Shown here piece by piece: positions 1 through 12,836 of a stretch of 64,000 bases of DNA. The stretch lies in assembly GCA_019633425.1 (NCBI GenBank), contig WSUB01000060.1, forward strand, positions 62,001 to 126,000. Direction: 5' to 3'. A program made the position numbers and the translations under genes. Origin of the DNA: Tulasnella sp. 424 (lineage: Eukaryota > Basidiomycota > Agaricomycetes > Cantharellales > Tulasnellaceae). Within the stretch, counting starts at the first letter, position 1. Every line of letters starts with the position of its first letter. The notes beneath the pieces were generated by a model. That model had not been told where the DNA came from and did no database searches. It saw only the letters and a list, made by a program, of their open reading frames with translations.

Positions 1-1696
1 TGTAGACCATTATGATCACTTTGATCCCATCGAGACAGAAGTGCGGAAGCGTACATTCTGGGCAGGTACGTTTCAATGGACTCGGAAAGTCAGGAAGGCC
101 GCCTTATGTCTTGTTCTGGATCATAGTGTACGCTTGGGATAAGCAGGCTGCCATTTACTTTGGGCGCCCTCCGATGATTCGACTACGGGATTGTGACGTC
201 CCAGAGCCGGAGCTCGTAGACGACGATTACATCACCCGAGACGCTCTCGGTACTCAACCCCCAGGAAAACCCTCGCTCATGACAGCCTTCGTGGCGACCA
301 ATCGCTTGTATATCGTCATTGAAGGTGTCCTTGATGTCCACCCTATTCCTCGGCCATCAGCCACGCCCACGAGCTTCCTTTCCCGAGCGACTTCGGCGCT
401 GAGCGGGTTCCGTCAGAGCAAAGACTTGAAAGAGGCCGAAGCGCTCGTTGACGAGTGGTGTACCGCCTTACCAACATATTGGGCTGTAACCGCAGAGACG
501 ATGGCAAGCCGTGATGTCATTCGTATCACTCAGGCTGAACGGTTGCACTGTGAGTCTGATGGCAATCCTTGCTTGTTATTTTGCTCAAGAAAGCGCCGCC
601 TTCAGGTTTAGAGCACTTTGTCCGTATGCTGATTCATCGATATCGGTTCTCGCTGCATATTGCCAACCCCGGAGCTGGAAGTGAGCAAGCCAAGGAAGCT
701 GCGATGAAGGGTGCACAGAGAAGCGCTTTGCAAATCATAGCGAAACATCTTGAGGTGGGATGCCCGTGAAAGTAATCTCGCCATATACTCACCCCCTTTC
801 GTACCTGATTTCAGATAAGCTCTCTTGGGTTAATGACTTATTGTGAGTGACACGGGAGTTATACCCTTTTTGCTTCCGTCTGACCCCTTCTGCCATAGAT
901 GGCGTAAGTGAAATACTGGACACCTAGTTGATCACTCTTGACTAAAGAAGACCATCTAGCTTTTTGTCATCCATCAATTAACTCAAGCTGGACGAACTCT
1001 GATCGCAATCCTACTGGAATGCAAGTCGGACCACGCCCTGATGGCTTCGTCCCTTGAAGCATTGAAGGCATGCGTCGGCCTACTGCGGCGCTTCAGTGGG
1101 AGATACGTATGTGGATTGCGATCAGCCGATTTGCTCGAAGAAACCTGTCGCTGTAAGCTCGTCTCCTTCGGCCTGACTCACGTTCTGAACGAATCGCCGC
1201 CCCAGTGAACCGCATCCCTTTGGAAATATTTGAGCAACCAGCCGTTACTTCATTACGACCTGCGTGGCTAAGACCAGTCCGAAAACGAGTCGGATCACGA
1301 GCTACCAGCTCTGACCAAAGCGGATCACCTGCGCCTTCACAAGGCTCAAGTGACGCATTCTTCAAAGATTTATTCGAAACAGGTGCCACCGGCTCTGGTA
1401 TCGTCCATCCAACGGAAGCTATGGGCCTCGCGATTTCTCAATCCTACCAGCAGGCACCGCTACCAATGACTGGCGGAGGCCTACTGGAACCTCTCAGTCA
1501 AGGCTCTCTTGCCCCACTTACGGCTGAGATGTTTGGAGGCGACAACGATCTCCTAGCGTATCTCACCGGCGGGATGAGCGGCAGTGAAAGTGGAATGAGT
1601 ATGGACTATTCTCTTCTACCAACATCGCCAATATCCTTCGCAGCGGATGTGGCGATGACGCCGACAACATCAACACCGTCAACCGGGCTTTTGTAA
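1..1696 (+). CDS. Fungal-specific transcription factor, 3' part (5' end outside window)
   Basis: The window opens inside a coding exon reading VRKRTFWA, which splices over a short intron (about 71-129) to [18 protein letters not shown]. This is the classic central stretch of the fungal_trans (xylanolytic-activator-type) domain of Zn2Cys6 regulators. Coding continues to an intron near 550-605, an exon reading [14 protein letters not shown] to about 754, another around 990-1155 ([20 protein letters not shown], a helical TF C-terminal segment) and a last exon 1206-1696 ending TTG TAA. The last 160 residues are rich in Ser, Gly, Thr and Pro, as expected of an activation region. The Zn cluster would lie upstream of the window. 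The target pathway cannot be told. Splice sites between 755 and 990 are not certain. Confidence 0.75.
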
Positions 1697-1930
1697 CGCA
1701 TACCTATCACTACTGTTGCTGTGTATTTTTCTGTAGACGAGAATCGTGCTAGGGGCCTTTTCTGTTTTCCTGTCACGCTTTGTAAGTCGCTCCGTTTAGC
1801 TGTGTTATATAATGATGTTCGAACCGATCGGGTGCGAGCAAGAGAGTGAAAGGCACCCATATCGGGCATATCAAGGCTACAATTCTCTACACGAGTAATC
1901 AATATATCTACGAAATAACCCAAAAATAGA

Positions 1931-4900
1931 TTACAATGCTTGCGGTGTGTTCCTCCCGGATCCATTTTCTACCTCCACCCACTCATCTGCAGTAGTGTAG
2001 CTTCCTTCAGTAACATGAGAAGCTCTGGTGCTTTCGGCGGAATGGAAGGGTGGTCTAAAATCATATGGAGAAGGGCTGAGGTGAGCCGGTTGCGGAGTAG
2101 GTGTGACGACAATGTTGCGTGGAGGGTCAGGGGATATGGGTGTTGGAGCAGGGGAAGGCAGTTGGGACGCGGCGTAGTATGAGTAGCGATTGTCACCGCC
2201 CACCGAAGAAGGCGTAAGCGGACGGCCATCATCTGCTCTGTTGTGCGACGTTGGAGGTTGAGTAGGATTGAGAGTGGCGGCCGAGTTATCTCTCGGCGTC
2301 GCCCATTCCTGGGGCTCGACTGGGGAGCGGTTCAGCGTCGGCTCATACACGCCCCTGGTAGGGAGTTCCATTTCCGACTCGTTTGAAAGGTGGTGCTTGC
2401 GGAACAGCGACAGTTTTTCAGAGCGGGAGCTATTCTTGCTACGGTGACCGAGGCCCAAGCGGTCCTTCAGGTCACCCTGCACCCACATCTCGCGCACGAT
2501 ATCCTTGTCCAATGGATGGTAGGTCCTCACTGCATACTTGTAGATGTACCTCGGGGCTAGGGGGAAATTAACGGAGGTGACAATTGGAACGAGATGGTTC
2601 GCACTCACCAAGAGCAATCATGACGGTAAGAACGAGGGTGGCAAGGAAGTCCACCGTACTGAAGAGGAGAATAAACTCGTTGTTGAAGTCGATACTCTCG
2701 AATGCGGAGTATATCATGATCCACAGAATCATGAATAAGCTCGATCCGATCGTTACGAACCACATAATCCAGGTCCAGCTAATAAACAGTCGGTCAGTCC
2801 CTTCAAGTTGGCGCATTGAGAACTAAGACATACTAGGAAGTGTTCAGCCCCACGAATATGTTCGCGCAGACAATCGCAGCCACCGAGACGGTTGTCCCAA
2901 AGTCCGCCAATGACTCGATCGTCTTGCCATTCCACGACACCGCATTTCCAGGGTACCAGACCAGGTAGGGGAAGAAGTATACAACCGCGGACTGGTAGAA
3001 ACCATCGAGCATGTATGCCCAGAATTTTGGTCGAGTGTACTCCAAGCCGAGGATGCCGCGTTTGTAAAGCTGAGGATAAGCGAGGGATGCCTTAGCATTG
3101 ATATCTTGATCGAAAGCTAATGGAAAGACCGTGAGTCCCGGATCGCTTCTAGGTTGGACTGTGAACCTACCGCCCATAACAATGACAGGTAACGAAGTGA
3201 AAGCGAGATTGTAAAGCAAAATGAATGTGTACTGGTATAGGTAGGTTGCATCCCAACTAGAATGAGACGGGTCAATGACAGGTGAAATTCAGAGCGTAAA
3301 GCAAACGACAGACCTGTTATGGAATAAATACCAAAACATGGCAAAGGTCCAAATCACGTTCTAGAAAACGGAGTGCAGTTATTAGATGATGCCTCAAAAA
3401 GATCGGTGATCAAACCTTGTAGAAAAAGTTGCTATGCATATCGGCGATCCGCTGATAAGACCAGCGCCCATGGACGAGGAGCAGCTTCGTCAAAAATCTG
3501 AATTGTCCAAAGGCGTAGTCGGCCGACATGGCAGCTTGAGAACCCTCGAGCCCGATCAATCCACAACCGATGTTGGCCTCTTGGATCATGGCGACGTCGT
3601 TGGCACCTAAAACACCCGCGTCAGAACATGATCTATGCCACTCTCATTAGTCACGCACCGTCTCCGATGGATAGTGTCATAGCATTGCGACCTTCCTTCA
3701 CCTAAATAAGACACCAATCCGTTAGTAACCTGGCAGGCCTGAAAATATAGCCTCTACTCACAAGCTTGACGGTCAGTGCCTTTTGGGCCGGTGAAACGCG
3801 ACAGCAGACAACGGTATCGCATTGTGTACCAAGGTTCAAGAAAAGCGGCTTCAAAGAGTCGTCCAGGGCGTAACGCAATGTATCGCCATCGATGACCACA
3901 GCGAAGCTACGCTTGGGGTTATTTTGCAAGGTATCACGAGTCGGAGGACCTAGAACAGAAGCGATCTTGTTCAATCCGCCTTCGATCTGGATCCGGGCAG
4001 CGTCTTGACTGTCTGCGGAAAGGATCATGACCTCCATGTCGTTCTTGAGCAAATTGCAGCTGTAGCCGATTTCAATCGCTGTTTGAAGCTTGTCGCCTAT
4101 AAAGAAGAATGTTAACACCATCCAATGGATGGCACGGCAGGTTGGACCGACCTGTCAAGATCCACAACTTGATGCCAGCCTGGTGTAGGGTCTCGATTGC
4201 TTCTGGAACTCCTTCCTGGAGCTTGTCTTCCAAAGCCGTGGCGCCTAGAATGTGCAAATCTTGTTCGATCATTGCTGACGCCCTCTCGATCTCGTCTTCG
4301 CGATCCTTGACGGCGGCGGCGGCAGCATCGTACGTTCTCGACCACTCGAAATACTGCTCCTCCGTTAAATACCGGTAGGCAATGCAGAGCGTGCGCAGTC
4401 CTGCATTGGCAAATGTCTCCATGTCCTTCGCAGTGGCGGCTTTCAGTTCCGGGTCGTGGTCGGCAGCAAGTCGAGCGTAGATCACGCTGTCTGCGCCTTT
4501 GCAGTACAAGATAAGCCTTCCCTCCGGGTTCCGCACGATTACGCTCATCCTTTTGCGAGTGCTGTTGAATTCCAAAAGTTTGAGAGGAATATAGCGTTCG
4601 GCTTGGCCCATAACTTCGATATCGACCCCTTGACTAGTCTTGTTGACGAAGGGGAAACCAACGTCTCGAGCAGCCGCGACGAGAGCAGCCTCATCGGGCG
4701 ATTCTGCCTTGTAATCCAGCAAGAATGGCCGCTCTTGAGGTTCCTTCTTTTCCGCTAAGACGGTGTGGCAGATGGCGAGAGCTCGGAAAAAGGCAATGAG
4801 GTGGCCACGCTGGGGGCTCGAGCGGTTACCAAGATCGTCGGCAAGTTGGGGAGAGATCAGCGTAAGTTGATCGGATCGGAGATATCGGTTCTTGAATGCC

Positions 4901-7362
4901 TTGGACATCTTCTGTAGCATCTCTTCCTTCTGGGTCTCCAATTTGCGAGCTTGTTCCACGGGCGACATGAGATCACTCCGTCCCTCGCGCTTCGCCTGCC
5001 CTCGCATAGCCTCCGTGACGCCTTCTCCATACGCAACGCCGTGCACTGAGCATTTTTGGAACTCCATTATGTTCTGGGTCAGCGTCCCTGTCTTGTCTGA
5101 GAAGACGTATTCAATTTGGCCCAGGTCGTCCGAGATATTCCACGTCTTTGGAACACAACACGTGTCGTATGGCTCGTAGTACATGTCAATGTCTTGGTTG
5201 ATGAAGTAGGCTTGGATTGTCTTGACGATTTCGATGGAGATATAGAGGGAGACGGGGACGATGTTCTGGAAGGCAATCAAACACGAGCTACAAAGACAGA
5301 TGTGAGCCATAAACGCTATCTTGAGAAATAGCTTGGTTCTTACACTCCAGTTACGACAGCATTTAGAACAGAAGAGTGCGAGACATCTGCGTCAACCTCG
5401 TACACCGCCGCACTCGTGTTCCTCTTTGCATCATAGTAACCGTTGACCACGGCAGTCAAGACCACCATGATTGTCAAGATAATGAAGTTCATAATGACGT
5501 TGAAATTGGTCTCCTGCTCGATCTTGCTGCGTTTCGAAGGTGTATCACCGCCGTTGAGCATGATCTTCGTGTCTGCTCCGGTGAAAGCGACGAGCCCAAT
5601 GATCCAGTTGGTGTTGCGGACTGTACAGCCACGAAGAAGCAGCTCGTTGATGGTGACTGGCTCTATCTTTTCGTCTCCAAGTTCACTCGCTCCGTTTCGA
5701 GTTCGGAATCGAAGGACTCCTTGGTAGTTGTAGAGGTTCGCGTGCGGCGGTTCCGAATCGAGGATAAAAGCCGAATGTTCGATATCTTCTTCAGAGGTCA
5801 TGGACGAGGTGGCTTTGAGCGACTTGCGGGGTTTGAGGTTGGTTTCTCCGTCCAAGTTCTTCGTCTCGACATAGCACAAGCCATCCGCGTCCGATGTCGA
5901 TAACACGACAATATCCGCCGGAATTTGGTCATCGTCACGGAGTAACACGATATCGCCGACTTCCAACTTCTTCCAAAGCGTGCGTTCCCACCGGGCCGTT
6001 CCAGGAGCTTGTCTTGACCAATCAACGACTCCCATAATTCCGCCGGACGACTTGATGGATGACTTGAATGATGTGGTCGAGTAGCCCATGCCTTTGCCGA
6101 ACTGGCCACTTTGCTCAATCGCGTCTTTGACATTGGCTTGCAAGGTTGCCGCGGAGGTCCCGAGGGGGTCGCCGGGTATTGGTGGATAGTGGTGGGTCTG
6201 GTCGAGTGAGAGGGAATGAGAGCCCACAGATTGGATATCCTCCAAGCTCCTCTGTCGACCAATCGCTCCGGTGAGAGTAGATTCGCTGATCGAGGCTGTA
6301 CCATCTTGTCCATTAGGGGACCCGTCTTCGGCATCATTCTTGACCAAGACGATGTTTTTGCCCTCGGCAGCCTCCTTTTCACGAAGTTTCCTCACTCCTT
6401 TCGTCACCCTATCTGGCGCCGAGCCAATGCCCAGTAATTTCTCCAACCAAGTCCGCGGGTCTCTCGGTTGATTAACGTTGCGCCATGCCCCTAGCTTCGT
6501 GGCTGCAGAGTTGTTGACCTCGTCGTCCAAAGTAGACCGCCGATAGTCTTCCACACCATCCTTCGCAGCCGTCATGAGAAGGATGACGACTAAAGGAAGC
6601 ATCGCTACTTGAGGGGCTGCGGCGCCGAAAATCGGCCAAACTACGGTCGAAATAGAAACTCGAGATTAGCACTTCGGACTAATATAGAAGGTTGGAAAGA
6701 CGCCGCCCGCATGTTTTACGAACCTTGAACGACCACAGTCACCAGGAAGTACAGGTTTGCGACACTGTAACAGGCATAATGCGGGGAAGACAACTATCAG
6801 CCGAAAACGCGGCAGCCGTGGGGAAGGCACAGCATGTGGAAGCTGACTGACCGCCTGAACTGCTCGTAAAGGTTCTTGGGCACGAAGGTTAGCAGCGTGT
6901 ATTCTGAAGACCAAGCGATGATCGTTCCAACTAGTTAGTGCTTCGAGAGCGAGAGGCCTGTGATGTGCACGACGTACTTGATGTTCTTACTTTATTCCTG
7001 ACGTAGTTGGTGCTGGGATCTCCATTGGACGCCTGAAGCTCGAGTGGCAGCGGCACGTTCACAAAAATCCGCCTCCGCTGTGGTCCTCCAAGCTGCTCAG
7101 CTTGCGGAGCTTCTAACGGCTCTGTAGGCCTCGGTAGGTCGTCTTCAGCAGTTCGTTGCTGCTTCGACTTGAAGAGTCCTTTGCTCCCCCACTTTCTTGA
7201 TTTCCTCCGTCGTGCCGCCCGCCGGTTTTCCTGCCGTATAGATTCAGATATCGTAGAGTGAGCAGTCTGAGTGGTTCGAAGCCTGAGTTCGGGGTCGACT
7301 TGGTTATCTTCATCTGTCTCGTCGGCCTGATCATCGTGCTGGCGTCTGAAGAAGGATGACAT
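1931..7362 (-). CDS. DNF1: P4-type phospholipid-translocating ATPase (flippase), Dnf1/Dnf2 type
   Basis: Type IV P-type ATPase that would flip aminophospholipids to the cytosolic leaflet of plasma or endosomal/Golgi membranes. Start is ATG at 7362 ([12 protein letters not shown]), followed by a charged cytosolic N-terminus. In order along the minus strand I see: [10 protein letters not shown] and a first membrane pair (about 6.6-6.9 kb); the actuator loop with [11 protein letters not shown] (about 5.84 kb); a TM4 region with PVSL; the phosphorylation motif DKTGTLTQN (about 5.07-5.1 kb); a nucleotide-binding domain with YCKGADSVI and [13 protein letters not shown](D)[15 protein letters not shown] split by an intron near 4.1 kb; then [16 protein letters not shown]...[20 protein letters not shown] (about 3.5-3.66 kb) and the C-terminal membrane segments. 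A Ser/Pro-rich tail ends at 1931. About ten or more short introns; size near the family's 1,300-1,500 residues. It lies tail to tail with the transcription factor. Confidence 0.9.
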
Positions 7363-7836
7363 TGGAGGGGGGAGGTATGGTTGGGATTACAACGTAGAAA
7401 ACACGGGTGCAAAGTTGGATTTGCGGGACCCGACAGTAGGTTGGTCAGACACGGGCACAGGAAACGGCCGCTCGTCGCTGTCGAGTGCGTGTGTTATCGA
7501 CGGGGTGGAGGATGATGATTGCTGGCGAATGAAAGGGTGATGGAAGAGGATTAGGAGAGAAAGGCCGAGCCTGGTCTACGATTTGGGAGCAAACAAACGC
7601 GGCACTGGATGGCCAAGTCGGCGCCTAAGACTCTTTCGGCCACAAAACCTCACACCCACACCCCTGTAAAATATCCAAAATTTAGAATAACATAAAGTAT
7701 CAACCATCAACCAGCGTAAAAGTCTTTAGTCACGACGAGTTACCATCCACGGGCTGACGAATCCAAAGACAAGCCCGCCGAGGAAAGCCACGTCGCCATC
7801 TTTCCGTGGTACCTCCACAGGGCTGCTGCGACAATT
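7363..7836. other. Spacer between flippase gene and F-box-like gene
   Basis: Upstream region of the flippase gene and 3' flank of the F-box-like gene. I see no convincing coding frame. Part is AT-rich (7660-7720). Confidence 0.4.
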
Positions 7837-9046
7837 TCAGAGCTCGGCCCCCGACGAGCGAATCCACCGCAACCCCGATCGACTAGCCAGTTCCCCGGTA
7901 CCTGCGGCGGCCTGACACCGGTCCGTTTTCTCAGCCGCAAGAAAGTCCTTCCAGTCCTGCGGCATACTTTCCTCATCGGAATCCCACCCCCTCAAGTTGA
8001 GTACTTTGACTTGCTTTCCTTGCGACATCGCAGCCAGGATCGCCAGGGTCGGCACGTCAGGGTCGTAAAAAGTCAGATTCTCTACATTCGATTCGTCCAG
8101 CATTGTAGGCATGACGCCGTCGTTGCTGTCGTTCTGTTCCCGAAGAACGCTCACGATTGTCTGCCAGTTCGGTTGCTCTGGGAGACGCCAGGAGTCAGAA
8201 CTGCGCCCGCTACCATTGCACAGTACAAAAAGGGCAGCTTACGAGTCCAATCCGATACAACTGGTGGGAGTACCTGAAGGTACGCACCGCCATCCACAGT
8301 AAGATGCCGGCATGAAGACATCAACCTCAGTGAGGCAAGATGTGCTCCAATCAAGTCCCGCCAGAAGTCTTTATGAGCTCTTTCTTCTTTTTTATCAACC
8401 CGTTCCCAAGTCAACCGTAACGTGGGGGCTTTAGAAGAGATGATAAGTTGATACCTGCACGAGTCTTGATGAGTGAATGCTCGAATAAGGCATGGCATCG
8501 AACTCACAGAGGTATGCACAGGTTGGCTATGAACTCGATCCTACATCTCGCACTCGATCGAGCTCTCTCTTCCAGCTCTATCCGCATGTTTGACATATCA
8601 TGGTGGAACTCCTTGACCCGGAGGGATTGATCATGGCTCACAGAGTAGAGCTCCGGGAGGAAGTGCACTCGCAGTATCTCGACGTGACGTCCTGCACCAG
8701 GCTGGCTCACCAGAGCGCCAAATGCTCCAAATAGGGGCTCGTGCTGGCGCTGATTGGAAACAGTGACGTCGCGGAAGAAATGGGTGTCCACAACCGTTCT
8801 CCAGTTCGAGTTGACCAACCGCAGCTGAATTGCGACGGCATAATCAAGATTTAGCTCTCCCGACAAGTTTTCGGTAAATATGGCTGTCGTTGCTATAACC
8901 TCTTGAAGCTCCAATGGCAAGAATGGCGCATATGAAGGCGCTAAGGCACCCGTGTCATGTTCATGCCTGTTGTCAAGAATTAGCAACAGAAAACTTGTGG
9001 TATGGGGATTCCAAGTCGTCCTTACTGTGTCCGATGACCCTTCCAT
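7837..9046 (-). CDS. F-box/LRR-like protein
   Basis: ATG at 9046. Exon 1 (about 9046-8508) contains LPLELQEVIATTAIF, then RLVNSNWRTVVDTHFFRDVTV, the leucine-proline start and RLV..W...FFRDVTV end seen in fungal F-box-like proteins, which are substrate receptors of SCF ubiquitin ligases. Splicing CCTCT|gtgag...cag|G and CTC|gtaag...cag|AG joins to QQPNWQTIVSVLREQNDSND, then NVENLTFYDPDVPTLAIL and KVLNLRGWDSDEESMPQDWK, and stops at 7837. The second half has the leucine spacing of degenerate LRRs. The frame stays open through both introns, which supports a functional gene. Its substrate is unknown. Such genes form large, fast-changing families in Agaricomycetes. Confidence 0.6.
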
Positions 9047-9241
9047 GTTTCTGGCTTGAGGTTGCGATATTGTCGAACAGATACCAAATCCAGCTCGTCG
9101 GTATCTCGGGACGGCCTACCGGCAGCTTTGTGTAAGCCTAGACTCCATTGGGAGGAAGAATTATGTACCTCGGTTCCGACTGATGTCGCCGGGGTTTTTC
9201 GAAGCTGTACTCGAATGGGAGTCGCATGAGCTCATGATGAA

Positions 9242-9779
9242 TCATAACCTGGAGGTCCCAACCACCGCGCACCTCTCAAGTTTCTCCCCTATCGCTCGAG
9301 CAAACGACGCGGGTTTCCTCTTGAACGCATCTCGAAACTTTGGATGTCTCGAGAAAAACTGCCTGGCCATTTCCATTAAACACCTTTCGCGATGGTGCTC
9401 GCGTTCCCGCTGATACTTCCTGCTTTCTAAGAATTCATATCCAGAGTACAAAGAGTATGAACAGATGCCTTCGCGCCAGCGAGCGTTCACTTCCATAGCC
9501 GAGAGTATCTGGAGTAGAAGTTCTGGGTGCTCATCAAAGCTTAGAAATACGTTAATTAGCCTAGGGGAACGTGTTATGAGAATCCTAATTTGACTGCTTA
9601 CTCGACTCTCGCGGCTTTCGAGCGAGATACTCGACTAACATCCTCTTGAGATGGCTTATGGTTTCTCGCTGATCTTCTGTACATCTTTTTGTAATTACGA
9701 TCTGATGTTCGGGTGATGGGTTGGGTAGAAGGTTTCCAAAAGACCTGAGAGCCCGGTCAGGATTCAAAAGGTGGAACAA
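9242..9779 (-). CDS. Hypothetical protein, possibly 5'-incomplete
   Basis: Two exons. The first reads FHLLNPDRALRSFGNLLPNP...YLARKPRES, then an intron (gtaagcag...cctag), then LINVFLSFDEHPELLLQILS and a basic helix-rich tail ending SRL, stop at 9242. I do not recognise a domain. The frame stays open upstream of 9779 (WRGKVFLWCLFHLL) as far as an in-frame stop near 9835, but holds no ATG. Either a 5' exon lies further upstream, or the gene lost its start next to the deaminase array. It follows the F-box-like gene on the same strand at about 200 bases and could be an unrelated small gene or a broken family member. Confidence 0.4.
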
Positions 9780-10376
9780 ACACCACAGGAAGACCTTCCC
9801 ACGCCATCCCTCGTCATTCCTGCTGTGGAGGGTTTAACCTCTCCCTATATACCGCTTGACATCCTGGAATCATGAGTAGTTTTAAGTAATTCAACATTCA
9901 TAATGCTGAGGCCCAGTCTTCCCAACCCATGTTTGGCTAACCCCAGCCAGAGCCCAGCGAAAGAGATTTTCACATCCTTTCCATTTCTGCAACCCCGTCG
10001 CTTCTGCTACCCAAACGACGTGATTACACAAATTCCATACCCCGCCATAAGTCCATGTTACTCGATCGACCTATTCTCGTTCTGTCCCGGTCAGACGCTG
10101 GGTCACGTCCGCGTCAGGCAATGCAGCAGTCCACATAACGCGATTATCACTTTATTCGATATTTGTAAGAGAATCTAAACATATATAATATCGAGTCATA
10201 GGTTAATAAGCGCTGCATGGCCTAAACGCGACGTGGTCATTGCACTCAACGGACCCACTCCTTCGGATAGCCGGTCTTACATAATGCCGATATACCCGCG
10301 ACAACCCGAGACTGACCACTGGAGTACCAACCTACCGACCTTAGTACTCCCCTCCACAACCAAGTGAACTCGAGCC
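9780..10376. other. Upstream region of deaminase copy A
   Basis: About 600 bases with no convincing gene. The sequence just upstream of copy A does not resemble the promoter shared by copies B, C and D, apart from a CC-rich stretch directly before the ATG. An AT-rich patch (tatataatatcgagtcat) lies near 10180-10200. Confidence 0.35.
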
Positions 10377-12442
10377 ATGCATCCACCGTCATCAGAAAGC
10401 TCAGAAGGACCTGATTCAACAGATCTCCTCATTCGGGGCATAACCACGATTCTATGGTTGTTGCGGCCCAAAGTCAAGGACGGTCGCCCTCATTCTAAAC
10501 ATCGTCTCCAACGGCTCAGTCGCTTGTCTCTTCTTTTTGTGCCCGCCGTCGAAGCTTCAAATACTGCTGCGCTGGCCGTGGCAGTGGATCGAGACGTGGT
10601 ATATGTCGAGGCCGTCCAAGGCTCGCAACAACCGTTAGAAGGCGGGCTGGACCTTGTCAAGGACCACGCAGAAAGGTACGTTCATTGCTGCATTGAAGCG
10701 GTTGCTGACTCTGAGCTCGTATTAGCGATTCCTCGAATAGGATTGAGCTGCCGGACCAAGAGACCTTGAGGGCTGAGTTGGTGAAGGATCCTCTTCGTTT
10801 CTGCTTCACAAGGTTAGCATTGGGTTCAACGATATTAGCCGGCCCTATTCTGACTGTGCACTGCTTAGGGGAGTTGCAGCTATCACCTCTGAGGCACATG
10901 GCGCCACGCTCCAAAGCCTATTGATGGATATGTACCAACAAGTCCCCACCTGTCCCGCGACAGACCCGAGCCGTGACCCATTACGCCGCTACATCTATTG
11001 CTTCTGCCACAAAATGATTCGCAAGCGGTTGCAATCTGGTATCTTGGGGCATAATGTACGCTTCCTAGAGCTGTTCTTGGAGTCGAAGAAGCATGGTCGT
11101 ATAACCCTTGAGGATTTTCAACGTCGGACGCAAGTGCAGCTGAAGTTCCCAGGGCGCAAAGGTACCAACGAGTCCTGGCTGTATCGAGTTCTGGCAGCAG
11201 AGTACCCGGAAGAAAACTTCGGACCTACGCCGAAGAGCGGTCAGCCTTACAATCTTCATGTTGGGGAAGACCAGCTTTGGAAGTTATGGGAACTCTTCAC
11301 GTCTTGCCTCGAGATCCTCGACAAGAAACTGGCATGGTTAGACCAAAATACGCGAGGCAACGAAGCCGGTTCATACGTTAAAGCGGAGGAAATTCTCGAC
11401 GCGATTGCATACATCATGAGATTACTCTCCGACTTCGTTCACACATCCCCAACCTTTTGGAGCCTCATGGTAGGGATGTCGAATATCCTTAACAAACGCA
11501 TGGTGAGTTCTTAGCAGGCGAGACGAATGTACCGCTCAAGGAAGCTACATAGGGCAACAAGCTCGTGACTGAAGACATCGCCCGCGAAAGCGATTACGAA
11601 TCCCCTGCCCATTCGGATGGTGAGGACTCAGAGGACGACACAGAAAGTGAAAAAGAGCGTAGCCCTGTTAGGCTATCTGGAATAGCTCTGAAGGTCCGAC
11701 TTTGGCTCCGGCGCGTCACCAAGTGGTATCTAGTGAACTGCGAACTGTCGCAAGGTCAACTTGCTCTCGGAATGCTCAACAGGCGGCTAAGTATACACGT
11801 CGACGTTGCCCCCAAGGCAGTTCAGCCGACCCGGCAAGCCTCGCTTGGAGCCATCGTGGAGTCGCTACAGAGTCCAGGAGATGCGAATGAGAGGTTGGAG
11901 TGGATTCTCTCCCGTGTACGCGACTTGCATCAACGACGGGCACTTCCGGATTGCACAGCCGCCGACGTTCTGGTAAATGCTTCGGTGGATAACGTGGCAT
12001 TGCTGGAGCATTGGGAAACCATATTTCCTTCGCCCTCAGTACATTGTGAAGCTCGTTTGGCCTGCACGATACACCAGAAACAGGTACGTTCTTTTCTTTC
12101 AATTCATATCAATATCATTGTCGGTTTGGCTCATGATCCAACACAAAGGCTCGGAATGTCCCCATTGGTGTTTCAAAGCGCTGCTGTTATTGCTGCGCCC
12201 TCTTGCTCACCAAACTCGACTTCAACAACGATGATGTATCCAGCCACGGCAAAATATACCCCTGGCCACCTCCTTCAGGATTGAGTCATGAAATAAAGGA
12301 ATACATCCTGCTGAAGTTGAAAAAGAGGCTTGAGCATTACCTGGGGGACTATGTCGCTCGGTGCCGCGAAGCTGAGTACGAAAGGTCTACTGTCGACGGA
12401 AAAGACACAGAGTGTCTGCCCCCGTTGTATCGTGAGGATTGA
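10377..12442 (+). CDS. OTT_1508-like deaminase-fold protein, array copy A
   Basis: Five exons: 10377-10675, 10726-10812, 10869-11502, 11553-12083 and 12149-12442. They join in frame to 614 residues. The N-terminal 340 residues (TDLLIRGITTILWLL; RRYIYCFCHKMIRKRLQ; LAWLDQNTRG; SPTFWSLM) form a conserved helical region I cannot name. An acidic linker follows (SDGEDSEDDTES). The C-terminus holds VHCEARL (H504, E506), then SKRCCYCC (C529/C530 and C532/C533), then SSHGKIYPW. HxE plus CxxC is the zinc and proton-shuttle signature of the cytidine-deaminase fold, and this exact arrangement is that of the fungal OTT_1508-like family (Pfam OTT_1508_deam). An intron separates the two catalytic motifs. 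Substrate unknown; nucleic acid or nucleotide deamination is the family prediction, not something shown here. It is the most diverged copy and its promoter differs. Confidence 0.7.
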
Positions 12443-12453
12443 TGACTAGTCCA

Positions 12454-12836
12454 CTATACACCCATTGTAGCAGCTTTTGTCTTCGTCTCGACCCTTCCTT
12501 TCTTAGTAAACTCCTCTCTGAAGTACTGCATTATGTCATTCCCGCCTTTTTGAGCGAGAGAAGCCGCGGCAGAATAATGCAACAGGAAAGGGCTTCGATA
12601 TTCCTGTTTCCTCATCTAAACGGCAAACATACGCCAGTACCATCGCCTAACCCAACGCAATCAACCCACACAAGCTCAGACCCAACCGTGTTACCACAAA
12701 AGCTTGTCCAAAAGCAAAAGCAAATACGACCCACCCATCTTCAAACTTGCCTTCTGTAAGATCCAGAACAAGTCCTGAATCTTCAACTGAACTTCGGGTG
12801 GATGGCGTACTCGACCGTGTCTTATGTCGGTCTAAG
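12454..12836 (-). pseudogene. RRP46 3'-end fragment behind copy A
   Basis: Aligns along its length with 22916-23285, the last exon, last intron and part of the penultimate exon of RRP46. The last-exon frame is still open here (SLAQKGGNDIMQYFREEF, stop at 12456-12454), although the rest of the gene is absent. Similarity stops abruptly at the sequence cgaccgtgtctta. The stop codon lies 11 bases past the deaminase stop, the same convergent spacing as at copy D/RRP46. It has no start and is a relic carried along by duplication. Confidence 0.8.
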
